Both the position numbers and the translations under genes were made by a program. DNA of 64,000 bases from Clusia tigrina (Eukaryota > Arthropoda > Insecta > Diptera > Clusiidae), in the NCBI GenBank assembly GCA_920105625.2, contig OV050030.1:96179152-96243151 (forward strand). The letters are read 5' to 3'. Each line of letters begins with the position of its first letter. Positions within the stretch are counted from its first letter, which is position 1. This document shows positions 20,871 to 31,679 of the stretch, one piece after another. Under the pieces are notes generated by a model that searched no databases, was not told where the DNA came from, and was given only the letters and a program-made list of their open reading frames with translations.

Positions 20871-22480
20871 TTATCTAAGCAGAACTAGACACTGTATTGA
20901 ACACTTTCGTTTAAGCGTCTCTTTCGCGGAATTTGTTAAAATAGTTTTGTTTTAAACAACGATAAATGTCACAAGGGAGAGCTCGTGTGAATACACGTTC
21001 TTTTGGTAAGCAGTGATTTTAGTAAATGGGCAGAAGTATATCCCCTCCCCGATCAAGAAGCTAAGACCGTTGTGGATGCATTTATCAATAAATGGGGATG
21101 CAGATTACCATAAAAACGGACGAGTAAAACTAGGCCACGACAAGAAATTTTTCACCGGATGGACTGCTTCCACTAATAACTTTCGCTTGGTTTTTTTTTA
21201 GCTGATTTTGAATTGAATATGTTAGTAATTTAACTTCAGCACACCGCGGTTATCAAAAAAAAACGCACACCACGACTAGCAACCGACCGACACACGACAA
21301 GATTTCAAAAAGACAAGCCCCGTTTTCTCCTCTATACCGCTTTAAATTAGATTCCTCCGCCTTTCTAATCCCCATTTTTGTCAATTTCTTGGATTCCTCC
21401 GCTATTCCACCATTTTCCGTTTCAGCAGTTAGGCAGCGCCATCTCTACCTCAGAACTGGCACTATGCTATGACTGGCCGCATTCACCAGAACAGTGGACA
21501 GATGGAAACAATAAACAGAAGAGGAAAAGCAAAACAGAAACAAACAAAAATACACACGTTGGCAACTAAAAAATACGATCGCAACAACATACGAGTATAT
21601 ATATATCTATTTGATTATAAATGTTTTTTTACAAAAAAATATTACGCGTTAGGGCAACTCAACAAGTTAGATACACAGCTAGGGTTTGGCACATGGTTTT
21701 AATCAAGAATTTTTATTCCATAATGATGAAACCATATGGATGTAAAAACTGCATCTTAAATGACATGTTGAAGAAATAAATTTATATGATAGTTCCTGTC
21801 GTAGTTTTATGGACTTAATTAAGGTGACAGATGTGTTGGTTTGAAGATTTCAGTAATGATATATTCTTAATAATAATAATACCCCGTACAATTGTTTATG
21901 TCTTATAATATTATATAAATTTATATGTATTATTATATGACGTTGATTTATTATTAGAAAAAACAATCATTGGAAAAATTACAAATTTTAAAAATTTGTT
22001 GATGTGCAATTTCAGAATAGCTGATTTATTTGAGATTCGACATTTTATAGAAATAAAAAGTGAAAAGCATGATAAATAAAGCTCCTAAGCGACTTCAAAG
22101 TAAAACTTATTATGAAGCATTAAATTCAGAAAAAATATGACGCATCGCATCGAAATATATTATTTATATTGTATTGTATTGTATATTAAGTTATCCACAC
22201 GACTGGATTGAATTACATAAACTAATTAAAATTGAATATATTCCCATAGTAGAAAACTCGTTGATATATTGACAAATCTGTTACATGTAGCGAGATTTTT
22301 TAATGTGAATGAGAACTTAGATGCGATGCAATAAAAATTTAATAAGTTAATGAAAATAAAAGATTTAATTAAGGTTGGTTTGATTAGCTTATTCTGGGTT
22401 TTTTCCCAATCTTTGCAACAAATGTTGGACCACGAAACTGTAATTCCCCAGAAAACAAAACTCGTCATATAAGAAATATT
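20871..22480. other. no recognisable gene (arm A)
   Basis: The part next to 20,870 is probably Jockey-2 5' UTR. The rest is AT-rich, with simple runs such as (TTATA)n near 22,170-22,190 and ATAATAATAAT near 21,870. No coding motif is seen in any frame. A block at 21,300-21,500 is richer in C and contains CAGCGCCATCTCTACC, but I could not assign it. Confidence 0.4.
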
Positions 22481-22679
22481 GTTAATGAAATGAGTGTAAT
22501 AGTATAAGATATTTTATAATGATGAATGTAGTTTTTAGGAGTTGTTGAATACACAGGAATTCCTTTGAATAACGATATTATTTTTGCGAAAATAAAAGAC
22601 GAAGAAATTTTAATATTACAGAAGATACAGAACTTATTTGTTTTTAAAGAATTAACGCTGTAAGAGTAACGCTGTTTGC

Positions 22680-22857
22680 GATTAACGCTGTAATTCAAAC
22701 GAGTTCAAATTTTGTAATACTTGATTAGTGATATTTTAAAATTTCTGCAAAAAGGGATAGAAATATAACAAACGTTATTTTTATTAAGTCTTACTTTTTT
22801 AGTATTGGATTATAATATAAGATTTTAGCGTTAGTTATAATATAATTATAATGCGTT
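22680..22857 (-). repeat. BEL 3' LTR segment (arm A)
   Basis: The reverse complement matches the 5' LTR region at 30,152-30,325 (ACGCATTATA, AAGACTTAATAAAAATAACG, ACTCGTTTGAAT...CAGCGTTAATCGC). It lies downstream, on the minus strand, of the BEL integrase end. LTR edges are not resolved. Confidence 0.65.
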
Positions 22858-22995
22858 TGTTGCATTCGAACGGCTGGTCTTTCATAAATCCTAGTTGAAG
22901 TTTGTACTACAGTTCTTCTTATTTGCCCATCTTTACTGATACGTCGAGCACCTTTAATTTCGGCCAATTATTTCGTGGATTAGTTTCATCTACTA

Positions 22996-23388
22996 TTACC
23001 ACTTCATCACCTTTCTCGATACCTTTGACTGGTGATACGACTTAGTGCGCCGAGTAAGTGTGGGAAGGTCCTCTCGTACCCACCTCTTCCAGAACGAATT
23101 CGGAAATTGTTGTGCTTGCAACCAATTTTTCTTCAGCAAAATGTTCTCATCGCATAGGATTCCATCAGGTTTTTCGCCATTAGGTGAACCTAACAGGAAG
23201 TGGTTTGGTGTGAGAGCTTCTTCAGTTTCTTCGTCGAATGGGAGATAAGTTAACGGTCTCGATTTTATGGTTCTTTCAGCAGCCTCTAGCAGCATACTAT
23301 GTAGAAGCTTATTGGTTAGATTTCGAGTAGGCAAAATTTGCGAAAGTGTATTTTTTACTAACTGGATTAATCGTTCCCAACTTCCACC
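22996..23388 (-). pseudogene. BEL/Pao integrase C-terminal part (arm A)
   Basis: The minus strand reads GGSWERLIQLVKNTLSQILP, then LLEAAERTIKSRPLTYLPFD, EALTPNHFLLGS, NSFWKRWVREDLPTLTRRTK, all standard BEL/Pao integrase C-terminal blocks. It starts exactly at the TTCCACC target duplication (23,382-23,388) flanking the Jockey-1 LINE. The missing upstream half is at 28,904-29,245. The LINE therefore split this integrase. Confidence 0.85.
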
Positions 23389-23699
23389 TACTGAATTTTC
23401 AACTACCTATTGTAGAGTGCGGATGTGATTTTGTTTGCTCCTCAGTTGTTAGTGAATTAATAAAATATTTAATGATTTAAATTTTCAACCAATCGAAAGA
23501 GACGCATAAAACTGATAATTTTAGTATCAGAAGCAGTGAGTGAAAAAATAAATAAAAAATAGCGCTCGTGGAAATCTCAATGCGCCTCACCACAGACAAC
23601 CGAACAAGAAAACATGCGCACACACACTGACAATGTATTTAAAAAAAGAGGAGGAGCAAATACATAAACAAAGGAAATTAAAATATCTGCTCAGTGTAA

Positions 23700-24750
23700 T
23701 ATTCCTCATTCTGGCGAGCTAACTCAGCGTACTCCTCTCTCGGGTGAACAAATTACAGCTAGGGCGACAATACAGATAGGCAGATCGCTACACGTTAAGC
23801 GTAAGTTAAGTCCTCAAACTAAATTTGGTAAACAAGCAGCAAAAATCTATAAGCAATCTCTTAACCAAAATCGTTTTGCTATTTTATCGACAATCCATGC
23901 TTCGGACTCTGGAGTCCAAAATCAAATAACTTCCAAATCTTATAAGCCACCACCTAAGTATCTACATGAACGCAGCTTCAACGCATTAGTGCAAAGTTTG
24001 AGCCAACTAATAGATAGCCAAAAATTCCATATTATTCCTTTAATGAAAGGTAACATAGCGGAAACAAAAGTATAAATTTACGAAGAATCCAACTACCGTA
24101 TTATATAACGCGAAAATTGAAAAGCAAATGAAACTCACCCTATTTACGATATGCGGTAATTGTTGAATCGACGTATCACTGTAGAGTAACCTCACAAGAG
24201 AAGAGGTAATTGTCAAGAGTATGGCTACACGAAAACGAATTATACGCTACGTACAGTATGTCTTCACCATTTGTCACAATACTCCTCAGACAGATCTATT
24301 GCTGAAGCCAAGAAATGCAGTAACTGTAGTGGCAATTATACTGCCAACTACTGTGTATGTCCAGTTTATATATACCTTAAAAAAAGCCTTTCCACCGTCA
24401 ACAAATGCAACCCAATCCTACTTCTGAGTCTAGACCAGGTACCACTAAATTGAGTTAGTCTGAGTCCTCAAATAGTTCGTCTGCTATGTCGTACGCAAAC
24501 ATAGTAAAGACTAACGTTAACCCAAATACAGCCGATGGTACGAACTATCAAAGTCTAGAAGCTATGCTAATGAGCATCACTCAATATTTAACACAGTTCA
24601 TGACCACAAAGTTAAATATGGTTCAAGAGGTCATAAAAACGCAAACCCAAATGATGCAAATGTTCATTTCCAAAAAATTAACTTGTTTCTATTTGCCAAC
24701 TTTATTGCTGGAATGCCAAATTAGAAAACTTTTTGTCTTCCAATAAAATT
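23700..24750 (+). pseudogene. Jockey-1 ORF1 (Gag-like) remnant (arm A)
   Basis: Segments in order: a Lys/Gln-rich N-terminal part (KFGKQAAKIYKQSLNQNRFA); PPPKYLHERSFNALVQSLSQ and FHIIPLMKGNIAETK, the conserved centre; then a deletion; the zinc-knuckle remnant AKKCSNCSGNYTANYCVCPV, keeping Cys-x2-Cys and a later Cys; and the C-terminus SYANIVKTNV...SLEAMLMSITQYLTQF. Family knowledge makes it an RNA-binding chaperone for the LINE RNP. Frameshifts prevent a full product. Confidence 0.75.
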
Positions 24751-26023
24751 CATGTAATGCTTGTTTCGGAAACTCATCTTTGAAACAAATTCAACTTTTC
24801 CATTGTTGGTTATAAGCTGCCTATGACGAATCATCCTGATGGGAAGGCACTGGTGTGTTAATAAGAAGTAGAATAAAACACTATGCTATTTGTAGCAACT
24901 GTAGATTTTAATGCGAAGCACACTTTCTGGGGTTCCAGGTTGATTAGTCCCACAGGAAAGCAATTGTTCTCTGCTCTTATGAATCGTCGCTACAAACTTG
25001 ATTTCGGGTCCTCTAGCCATCCAAATATTGGCCTATAGATCCTCGGAAAATACCAGATTTATTGACTTTGGGATAATAAAAGGTATTTGAAAAAATGTGT
25101 TTATTGCGGAGCCATGCGTTGACTTATCTTCTGATTATTCACCGGTAATAATTAAATTTTTTAAAAAAGCTATAGTTTACGAGTCTCCTTATTTAACCTC
25201 TTCAAGAACTAACTGCCTCGCGCATCGAAAATATGTAAGCAGTCACATAAATATCTCAACACGTCTAAAATGCGAAGACGAAATCGAAGCAAAATATAAA
25301 TTCCGTTCTTGTGTAAGAGGCTGTAAATGTAACTCCTCCGAAATTACCATTCCCATTGCATGGTATCCGGAGAACGACAATGGACATTGAAAACCTAGTT
25401 AATGGAAAATTACGGTTCGGCCGCCTTTGGCAAAAACACAGGTCGCCTACGACCAAACAAAACTGCGCTTTATCTAAAAAACGGCTCAGTGAAGCTTTAC
25501 ATGCAGAGCTGGAAAATCACTTAAAAAACTACGCGAGAAAATTATGCCCTACAGAAAAAAATTTTAATTATTCCTTGTGGAAAGCTAATAAAAGCATCAA
25601 AATTCCATAGGAGTCGGAGCCACAACTTAGAATGAGTAATGGGAGCTGGGCGTGTAGCAACAAAGATAATGCCTTAACGCTTGCTCATCATCTAGAAAAA
25701 GTGTTTCAACCTAATCCTGGTACCAATGATTTCGTAATTCCACCTCTGGTCACCCAAAAAACGTTTGGCGCAATTAAAGTTAAGACGAAGGAAATAAAGT
25801 GCACAGTTCTAAATCATTTCAGCTTGAACAAATGCACAGGCTACGAGTCAGCTACTGCCAAAATGGTAGCTGAGTTACCAGATATAGCTTTCAAAGTTTT
25901 AACGCAGCTGTTTAAAATATATTTCGAATTGGTTATTTCCCTTCAGCTTGGAAGATATCACAGGTAATCATAATTCCGAAGCGCGGAAAAGATAAAACAC
26001 AACCGGCGTCACAGACCTATTAG
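24690..26023 (+). pseudogene. Jockey-1 ORF2: endonuclease to start of RT (arm A)
   Basis: An AP-type endonuclease is recognisable from IHVMLVSETHL (catalytic Glu block), then VDFNAKHTFWGSRLISPTGK (Asp-x-Asn block), then SSHPNIG. The SDYSPVII block with the catalytic Asp of the C-terminal SDH-like motif is in 25,097-25,390. The pre-RT region has LWKANKSIKIP and MSNGSWACSNKDNALTLAHH. RT begins at LNKCTGYESATAKMVAELPD. The frame stops at 25,967 and resumes (PKRGKDKTQPAS) until the insertion at 26,024. Many stops make it inactive. Confidence 0.82.
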
Positions 26024-27631
26024 CAAAGAACATACAAGAATAGACAGTTGATTTGAATGTATTTGTGCGAGTTCTGCTACTGAGAGGAGTTTTTAAAATT
26101 GATGTATGTAGTGGTAAAAATACAGTGCACCCCCCTTAACTCTAACTATCGTCATTCCTCAATTCACTTAATTTCTCAAAATAAATGAAAACATACAATT
26201 TCTTTGATAATTTCTCATTGTCAATGAAACCACAAAATCCACAAGTCGAAATATTCCAGTTGCGTTTAAGTAAAAAAATTTATTTGACAAAATAAAAAAT
26301 TGTTTTCTTCATTATTAAAGAAAGAAACACTACCTCTGTTTAATTAAAAGCATAAAGCCGTTAACTTGATTCGTTTAGCTGCATTTTTGACCTATTTTGA
26401 AGATTTTTCTGAGATTATTGAAACTGTTGTTATATGTGAGAATACTGTAAAAATGTTGAATTCTCTTTTGACCGTCAATTTCTTAATCTTCGTCGCCCTC
26501 TGTTCCAAATTCTAATATTTTTACTGTCCCCTGTGCACTTTTATTCGTTCATGGCCATGCATATTTAAACACGCTTGGGGTATTACTGGGGCAGTCGGAC
26601 CCAATTTTAATATAAATCAATTTTTATTAATTATTTTAGTTATTAGTAGTATAATATTATGGCAAATAACCAAATAATTATTATTCTACATCTTATGATT
26701 ACTATGGTGCGTTTACAGTGAACAGAAGTGTAAATGCAAAGCAATTGGATCAGATGTTACATTAAGAATAGTTATAATTTATGAAAAGAACTTGTTAACA
26801 TTTGAGTTTTCAATTCCAAATTAAATAATACAATTTTTTTTGATTTGTTATTTTATTTTCTTTTTAGAAGTTTCGCAGTTCTTTTTAAAATACAAATGAA
26901 GTGACCCCCTAAAAGTTTAATTTAAACGTAGCCCTGATTTCTTCTGATTTTTTTCTCCGAATATTCGCTATTTTTAGACAACATCCCAGCAGTGAAACCA
27001 ACTAGTTAAAGTACTAGTAAAACTCAGAATATATGTAAAATTCATATATACATATTATAATAATGTGTACTCGACATGTAAAATACTAGTAAAACTCATA
27101 ATTATATGTAAAATTCATATATATGTATGTATGTACATAATATAATAATGTGTACTCGCCATTAATTCAGCATGTTAATTAATGGTGCCACGTTTCCACT
27201 CTTCTTTCCGGACACTTTGCGGATATTTTAAAACACGCGTTAACTTGAAGATTTATCTCTAAATTGAGGAATTACAAAAAGTGGTTGAAATTATAAGAAG
27301 AACTGTTTTTCTTCAAATTCCAATGTTTGTCTTTACTTCCTTTTTTATTAAATTGACAAGAAAGGAAAAATTTAGTATACACGGCAATGAAGTGCCGCAG
27401 AAGTCAGTAACTGCTTAACTTATAGATAAGTTTTGAAATAGTAAATAAACCACTTGATTTTTTACTATTAAATTTAGTAGTACATTTTGAAGACTGCCTA
27501 TATTTTTCACTGCAGGAATATGGAATATTTTTACAACAAACACAATAAATTCACATACACTATACGTGTGACCAAAAAAAAATGGCCGGAACGGTAAATA
27601 AATTTGGAGGGAATTTTCTCTGTCTTCTTTG
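26024..27631. mobile_element. 1.6-kb non-autonomous DNA transposon-like insert (arm A)
   Basis: It interrupts the LINE RT between CTATTAG (26,017-26,023) and an identical CTATTAG (27,632-27,638), a 7-bp target duplication (8 bp with one mismatch). Its ends are imperfect inverted repeats: CAAAGAACATACAAGAATAG on the left against CAAAGAAGACA...GAAAATTC read inward from the right. The interior is AT-rich with no transposase frame. It includes a CAGTGCACCCCCCTTAACTC stretch at about 26,122 and two 72-bp direct repeat units (about 27,012 and 27,084). Target-site and end style suggest a hAT-like MITE, but the superfamily is not proven. Confidence 0.7.
27010..27162. repeat. 72-bp tandem duplication (arm A)
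   Basis: Two units starting TACTAGTAAAACTCA at 27,012 and 27,084. Each ends in a TAATGTGTACTCG stretch. They lie inside the 1.6-kb insert and are conserved in arms B and C. Confidence 0.75.
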
Positions 27632-27638
27632 CTATTAG

Positions 27639-28560
27639 TCTACTTCCGATGCTGTGAAAACTTTTTGAAAGACTGTTGATGCTAAAAATTTTACCAGATG
27701 TCGAAGAAAGTGGTATAATTTAGATTTCGCCCGAAACACAGTACAATAGAGCAGGTAAATCGCATAGCCAGTGGAATAACAAACAGCTTTGAGGAGAAAA
27801 AGTACTGCTCGGCAATTTTCCTTGATATTGCTCAGGCGTTTGATAGGGTCTGGCACGCTGGTCTATTATACAAAATCTAAAAAATTTTGCCTGCAAGCGT
27901 GCACCAGATACAAAAATCATATTTGTACAATCGCTGTGTCACCCCCGTCCTTAACATTAAAGCTGGTGTCCCAAAGGGAAGTGTACTCGGACCGCTATAC
28001 CTAGTATTTACTTCCGATTTACCCTCAGACAGTCGCCTTATGACGTCGACTTTTGTTGACGATACTGCCAACCTGAGCTGCCATAAAAATCCAAGAATTG
28101 CATCGAGACATCTGAGTTAGAACTTAAAACTAATTGAGTCCTGGCTCGCTAATTGGCGCATCGCGTAAATGAAAATAAAAGTTCCCACGTAACATTTACT
28201 CTTTGTAAGCATAATTGCTCTAATGTCACATTAAATGGCCTATCTATTCCTCCAGCTAATGAAGTAACCTATCTTGGGGTCCATCTCGATCGTAGACTAA
28301 GTTGGCGCAAGCACATGGAACCAAACGTACGCAAATGAAATTGAAATCACAAGGAATCAATTGGTTACTTAATAAAAAATCAGGACTGCAACTAGAAAAC
28401 AAAGTTCTACTGTATAATAGAATAATAAAGCCAATGTGGACGTATGGAGCCCAGCTGCGGGGAAATGGTAGCTCATCTAACATTGAATTAATCCAGCGTG
28501 CACAATCGAAAATTCTTCGATTGGTACATTAAAAATGATAGCATCCACAGCGATTTTAAA
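27639..28560 (+). pseudogene. Jockey-1 ORF2: RT palm to C-terminus (arm A)
   Basis: Read across frames: KLFERLLMLKILP, then HSTIEQVNRI and CSAIFLDIAQAFDRVWH (RT motif A with catalytic Asp), KAGVPKGSVLGPLYL (motif B), STFVDDTANLSCH (motif C; the usual A/V-DD is VDD here), then VTFTLCKHNC..VTLNGLSI, VTYLGVHLDRRLSWRKHM, and QLENKVLLYNRIIKPMWTYG. Catalytic residues survive, but frameshifts at about 27,880 and stops between 28,118 and 28,153 break the ORF. Confidence 0.85.
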
Positions 28561-28903
28561 ATACCACTAGTAAAAACTGAGCTAAAAAAAAATTAAGTGA
28601 AAATATAAATTCAAATTCCGATATCAACTCAATTATTTGGCAAGACAATTACTTCAAACCAAAACATACACACGGTTACGTAGGCTAGACTGAAATTATT
28701 TAATTGAATTGTTCTCACTAGATTAAACTGTTATACTTATTACTTATTAATAATTTACTTTAGTTACTTAGTTACTAGTAACTAACTCCAATACACTGGT
28801 TGCGGGTTAATATTGCTATAAGATTTAGGATTTGAATAGTTAATGTTAATCTTATTATAAGAGAATTTTAAAAAAAAAACCAACTATTTAATAAAAAAAA
28901 AAA
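28561..28903 (+). other. Jockey-1 3' UTR and poly(A) (arm A)
   Basis: Non-coding. It contains TTAGTTACTAGTAACTAACT and GGTTGCGGGTTAATATTGC and ends TTTAATAAAAAAAAAAA before the TTCCACC duplication. Confidence 0.75.
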
Positions 28904-29245
28904 TTCCACCCATATGTGGTGACGCAGGAGGGATAAAGATCCATTTTGTGATTGAACTGGAAAACTCCTCGGCCAATTTGAAATTTTGATGTTGTGTTGC
29001 CTGGCTTAATTCTCGGTCGGCTCTGTGGAAATTGGTTCCATTATCACATCTTATGTCGACAGAACGGCACGCCTTGGTATAAATCCTTTAACTGCAAGAA
29101 TACATGAATTTGTTTCTCTCTTTTGTGTGCGTCGATCTAAAGCTACCGTCATTGGAACGAAATAGTCGAGACCAATATATAAGAAAGCCCTTGTATCTGT
29201 TGAAAGTCTTCCTGAAGGTAAATCGGACATTTCTGGAGGTTTTGG
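28904..29245 (-). pseudogene. BEL/Pao integrase central part (arm A, truncated)
   Basis: Minus-strand frames give PKPPEMSDLP, YIGLDYFVPMTVALDRRTQK (first catalytic Asp), TRCDNGTNFHRADRELSEA (second Asp in DNGTNF), then FIPPASPHMGG (catalytic Glu region approaching). In arm A the upstream BEL half is absent. At about 29,245 the sequence switches, within CC microhomology, to mariner 2. The intact upstream partner of this fragment exists only before arm B. Confidence 0.83.
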
Positions 29246-29936
29246 TCATAGCCATAGACCCATGATTCATCACCAGTTATGACTCTCTGCAGCAAATTTG
29301 GGTCGTCACGGACAGATTCCAACAGCTCCTGAGCAATGTTAATGCAATGCTGTTTTTAGCCGAAATTGAGTATTTTTTGTACGAATTTTGCGGCGACCCG
29401 CCTCATGCCCAAACTTTTGGTGATAATCGAATGACACGAGCCAATCGATATATTTAGGTCCTCAGCAACTGCTCTGACGGTGATTCGACGATTGGCCAAT
29501 ACTAGTTCCTTTACTTCATCAATATTTTCGTCTGTTGTTGACGTGCTCGGGCTTCCGGAACGGTCTTCGTCGCCTATATCTTCTCGGCCCTCTGAAAACA
29601 TTTTGTACCACCGATAAACGTTGCTTTTGTCCAAAGTAGCTTCGCCGTATGCAACAGTCAACATTCGGAATACTTCCGCGCACTTTCTGATGTTTTTCAC
29701 ACAAAATTTGATACAAATTCTTTGATCCATTTTTCGGGATAGACAAAAATCGAAGACAAGCTAAAACACGTCCACGCACAGTAGCTGTCAAAAACTGACT
29801 GAAAATTCAAAATGGCCGAGATTGTGAACATAATTGAGGGTCATGAGTACCAACATAACGCCACAAAATATAGAAAATCGAACATCCGTAGCTCACGAAA
29901 ATTCAAAATTCGCGATACTTTTTGAACAAACCTCGT
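29246..29936 (-). mobile_element. mariner family 2, 5' half, fused to BEL (arm A)
   Basis: On the minus strand, the 5' terminal repeat CGAGGTTTGTTCAAAAAGTA begins at 29,934 next to TA. The transposase starts MDQRICIKFCVKNIRK at 29,730, has both helix-turn-helix domains (YKMFSEGREDIGDE; RRITVRAVAEDLNISIGS) and reaches the first catalytic block GDESWVYGYD after one stop at 29,356. There it ends abruptly, joined to BEL integrase. The 3' half and 3' terminal repeat are missing. It is a different subfamily from mariner 1 by terminal sequence. Confidence 0.87.
29356..29730 (-). pseudogene. mariner 2 transposase N-terminal ORF (arm A)
   Basis: 124 residues covering the DNA-binding half, then TAA at the position where intact mariners continue RMDIAQELL. 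The sequence after the stop is still recognisable in frame (NIAQELLESVRDDPNLLQ). The copy in C (59,588-59,962) differs at a few residues (for example Glu/Lys in AYGEATL/AYGKATL) and shares the stop. Confidence 0.83.
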
Positions 29937-30045
29937 ACTCTTAGTATTATAACTTTGGCCCATAAATTTTAACTTTGACTATATGTTCTGGCCATTTCTG
30001 TGAAAGTCGGCCGTCCGTTCCGTTTGGTTATGGTGTATGTTGCCA
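29937..30045. other. single-copy spacer
   Basis: About 100 bp between the mariner 2 terminal repeat and the BEL 5' LTR, with no recognised feature. Confidence 0.4.
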
Positions 30046-30335
30046 ACGCTAATCTTAGCTAATTTGACAGTTGCAGTTCAGCAAACTGAAGAAAAAAAAG
30101 AACACGATGGAAGTGTCTCATAGCCAATGTCTTTCTTTACCGTTTGAACACACGCATTATAGATTCACGCTAAAAAATTATATTATAACTCAAGACTAAA
30201 AACTAAGACTTAATAAAAATAACGTTTGTTATATATCTATCAAATATCCCTTTTGACAGGAATTTTTAAGTATTATCACTAATCAATCTGAACTCGTTCG
30301 AATTACAGCGTTGATCGCAACAATTCTTTAAAATT
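30046..30335 (+). repeat. BEL 5' LTR region
   Basis: The part from 30,152 matches sequence downstream of the BEL integrase end at 40,582-40,765, as expected of paired LTRs. The start TGTTGCCAACGC near 30,049 is a guess from the TG rule. The first ~100 bp are missing from the 3' copy. It ends shortly before the gag start. Confidence 0.6.
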
Positions 30336-30366
30336 ATTTTTTAAATTAATCAAAACAACAGCCATA

Positions 30367-31650
30367 ATGTCAGAAGAAGGACAAGCGAGTGGAAAGGCAC
30401 CTCAGCCACGAAATCAGCGCAGAAACGGAGAAAAGTCAAGCTGCCAACTATGCATGGAGCCGGACAATTATGATATGGATGCGATAAATCTGATGAATGG
30501 TTTAATTTTTTGTATGTACCGGGACTTCATCTGACGTCGAGTTCCGAGACTGGTAATTTACAGAATGCACGACACATATAGCAACTGCCGGCAACAAATC
30601 GCCAATAAATTCAATTATGTTTGGGAAATCTATCGCTTTATCTAAACGCAAATTGATTAAGTTACGCTTGCTCGAGGAAGAAAGGGTTATGCAGGAATAG
30701 CGAGATGCTGAGTACTTACGAAGAAAGCTTCAACTACTCATGGACGAAAACGCTAGTGAAGAAGAAGTCTGTGCGCTAGTTAGGCATATCAGAATGCTAG
30801 AACCACACAGCTAAACATTCCAAATCTCGTAGACAGGACTGCAGGAACTACATGCAAGCTCAACCTCTCGGCCATGCCAGCAGAAAATCTGGTAAACTTC
30901 TCCTATCCCTCTCAACAAGCAGATAGTCTTTATAAGATGCAGACACCTGTAAAAGAAAATGTTGCACTAAGTAGCCAGAAAGTTGCAACACGTCATTCAT
31001 CGTCAAAGGACTTGCCAATATTTTGTAATAATCCTGAGGACTGGCCACTATTCAACAGTAACTTTGAGGGAAGCACTCAACTATGAGGTTTTACCAATGA
31101 GGAAAACCTCATGCGCCTACAGAAGTGTATGAAAGGTAAGGCGCTGGAGTTGGTCCGTACAATCATATATTTTCCAATTGCCGTTCAAAACATGTGCGCT
31201 ACAATGAAAGCAGCTAGACTTGACGTACATTTTAAATTCTGATGCAAGAGCTTGTTGATAAGTTACAAGCACAAACAAAATTAAATTGGACAGTTTAAAG
31301 CGGTCACTTGTCAATTTAGCACATGGTGATTTGAGCTTGCAGAAACAGCCAGTGACGTAATAGTTTCATAGAAAACAAAATCGATAAACGTCAGACGAAA
31401 GAAACACTCCATCTTCACACGTATGCTAAAAAAACCAACAATGTAGAAAGTATCAAAGGGAATACGCGAAAATGCAAAATGTGTAGTAAACAATGTGCTC
31501 AAGTTAATAATTGTGAAAGGTTCAAAAATATGTGTGTGAATGGTAAATGGGGCACTTTAAAGCGAAATTGCACTAGCTGCTATGAAGACACGGTTGGGGT
31601 GGGTGGCATACGGAAGCATAAAAACTTCAAATAAGAAATAATTAATTTCC
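30367..31650 (+). pseudogene. BEL/Pao gag remnant
   Basis: ATG at 30,367 (MSEEGQASGKAPQPRNQRRN) begins a gag interrupted at 30,531. Later blocks are diagnostic: SSKDLPIFCNNPEDWPLFNS, then EGSTQL, GFTNEENLMRLQKCMKGKAL (capsid). A Cys-rich nucleocapsid at about 31,470-31,625 carries CKMCSKQCAQVNNCERF and LKRNCTSCYED, matching the C-x2-C...C-x3-F and C-x2-C knuckles of BEL elements. At least four stops or frame changes. Confidence 0.78.
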
Positions 31651-31679
31651 ATGTGCGAACTTAAAAAAAATTTATAAAA

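Larger units (their letters stand above)
23389..28903 (+). mobile_element. Jockey-1 LINE nested in BEL integrase (arm A)
   Basis: The element is flanked by a 7-bp target duplication, TTCCACC (23,382-23,388 and 28,904-28,910), and ends in a poly(A) run. Layout: 5' UTR 23,389-23,690; ORF1 about 23,700-24,750; ORF2 endonuclease and RT about 24,690-28,560, interrupted by a 1.6-kb insert at 26,024-27,631; 3' UTR 28,560-28,903. Motifs place it in the Jockey clade. All ORFs have stops or frameshifts. Arm A lacks about 210 bp of ORF1 near 24,111 that arm B keeps (39,121-39,330). Confidence 0.88.

Noticed and set aside
20686..20955. 89-aa Cys/Arg-rich ORF (and 42,485-42,754)
   Set aside because: Antisense to the start of Jockey-2 ORF1. 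The Cys/Arg richness follows from Ser/Thr/Asn codons on the other strand.
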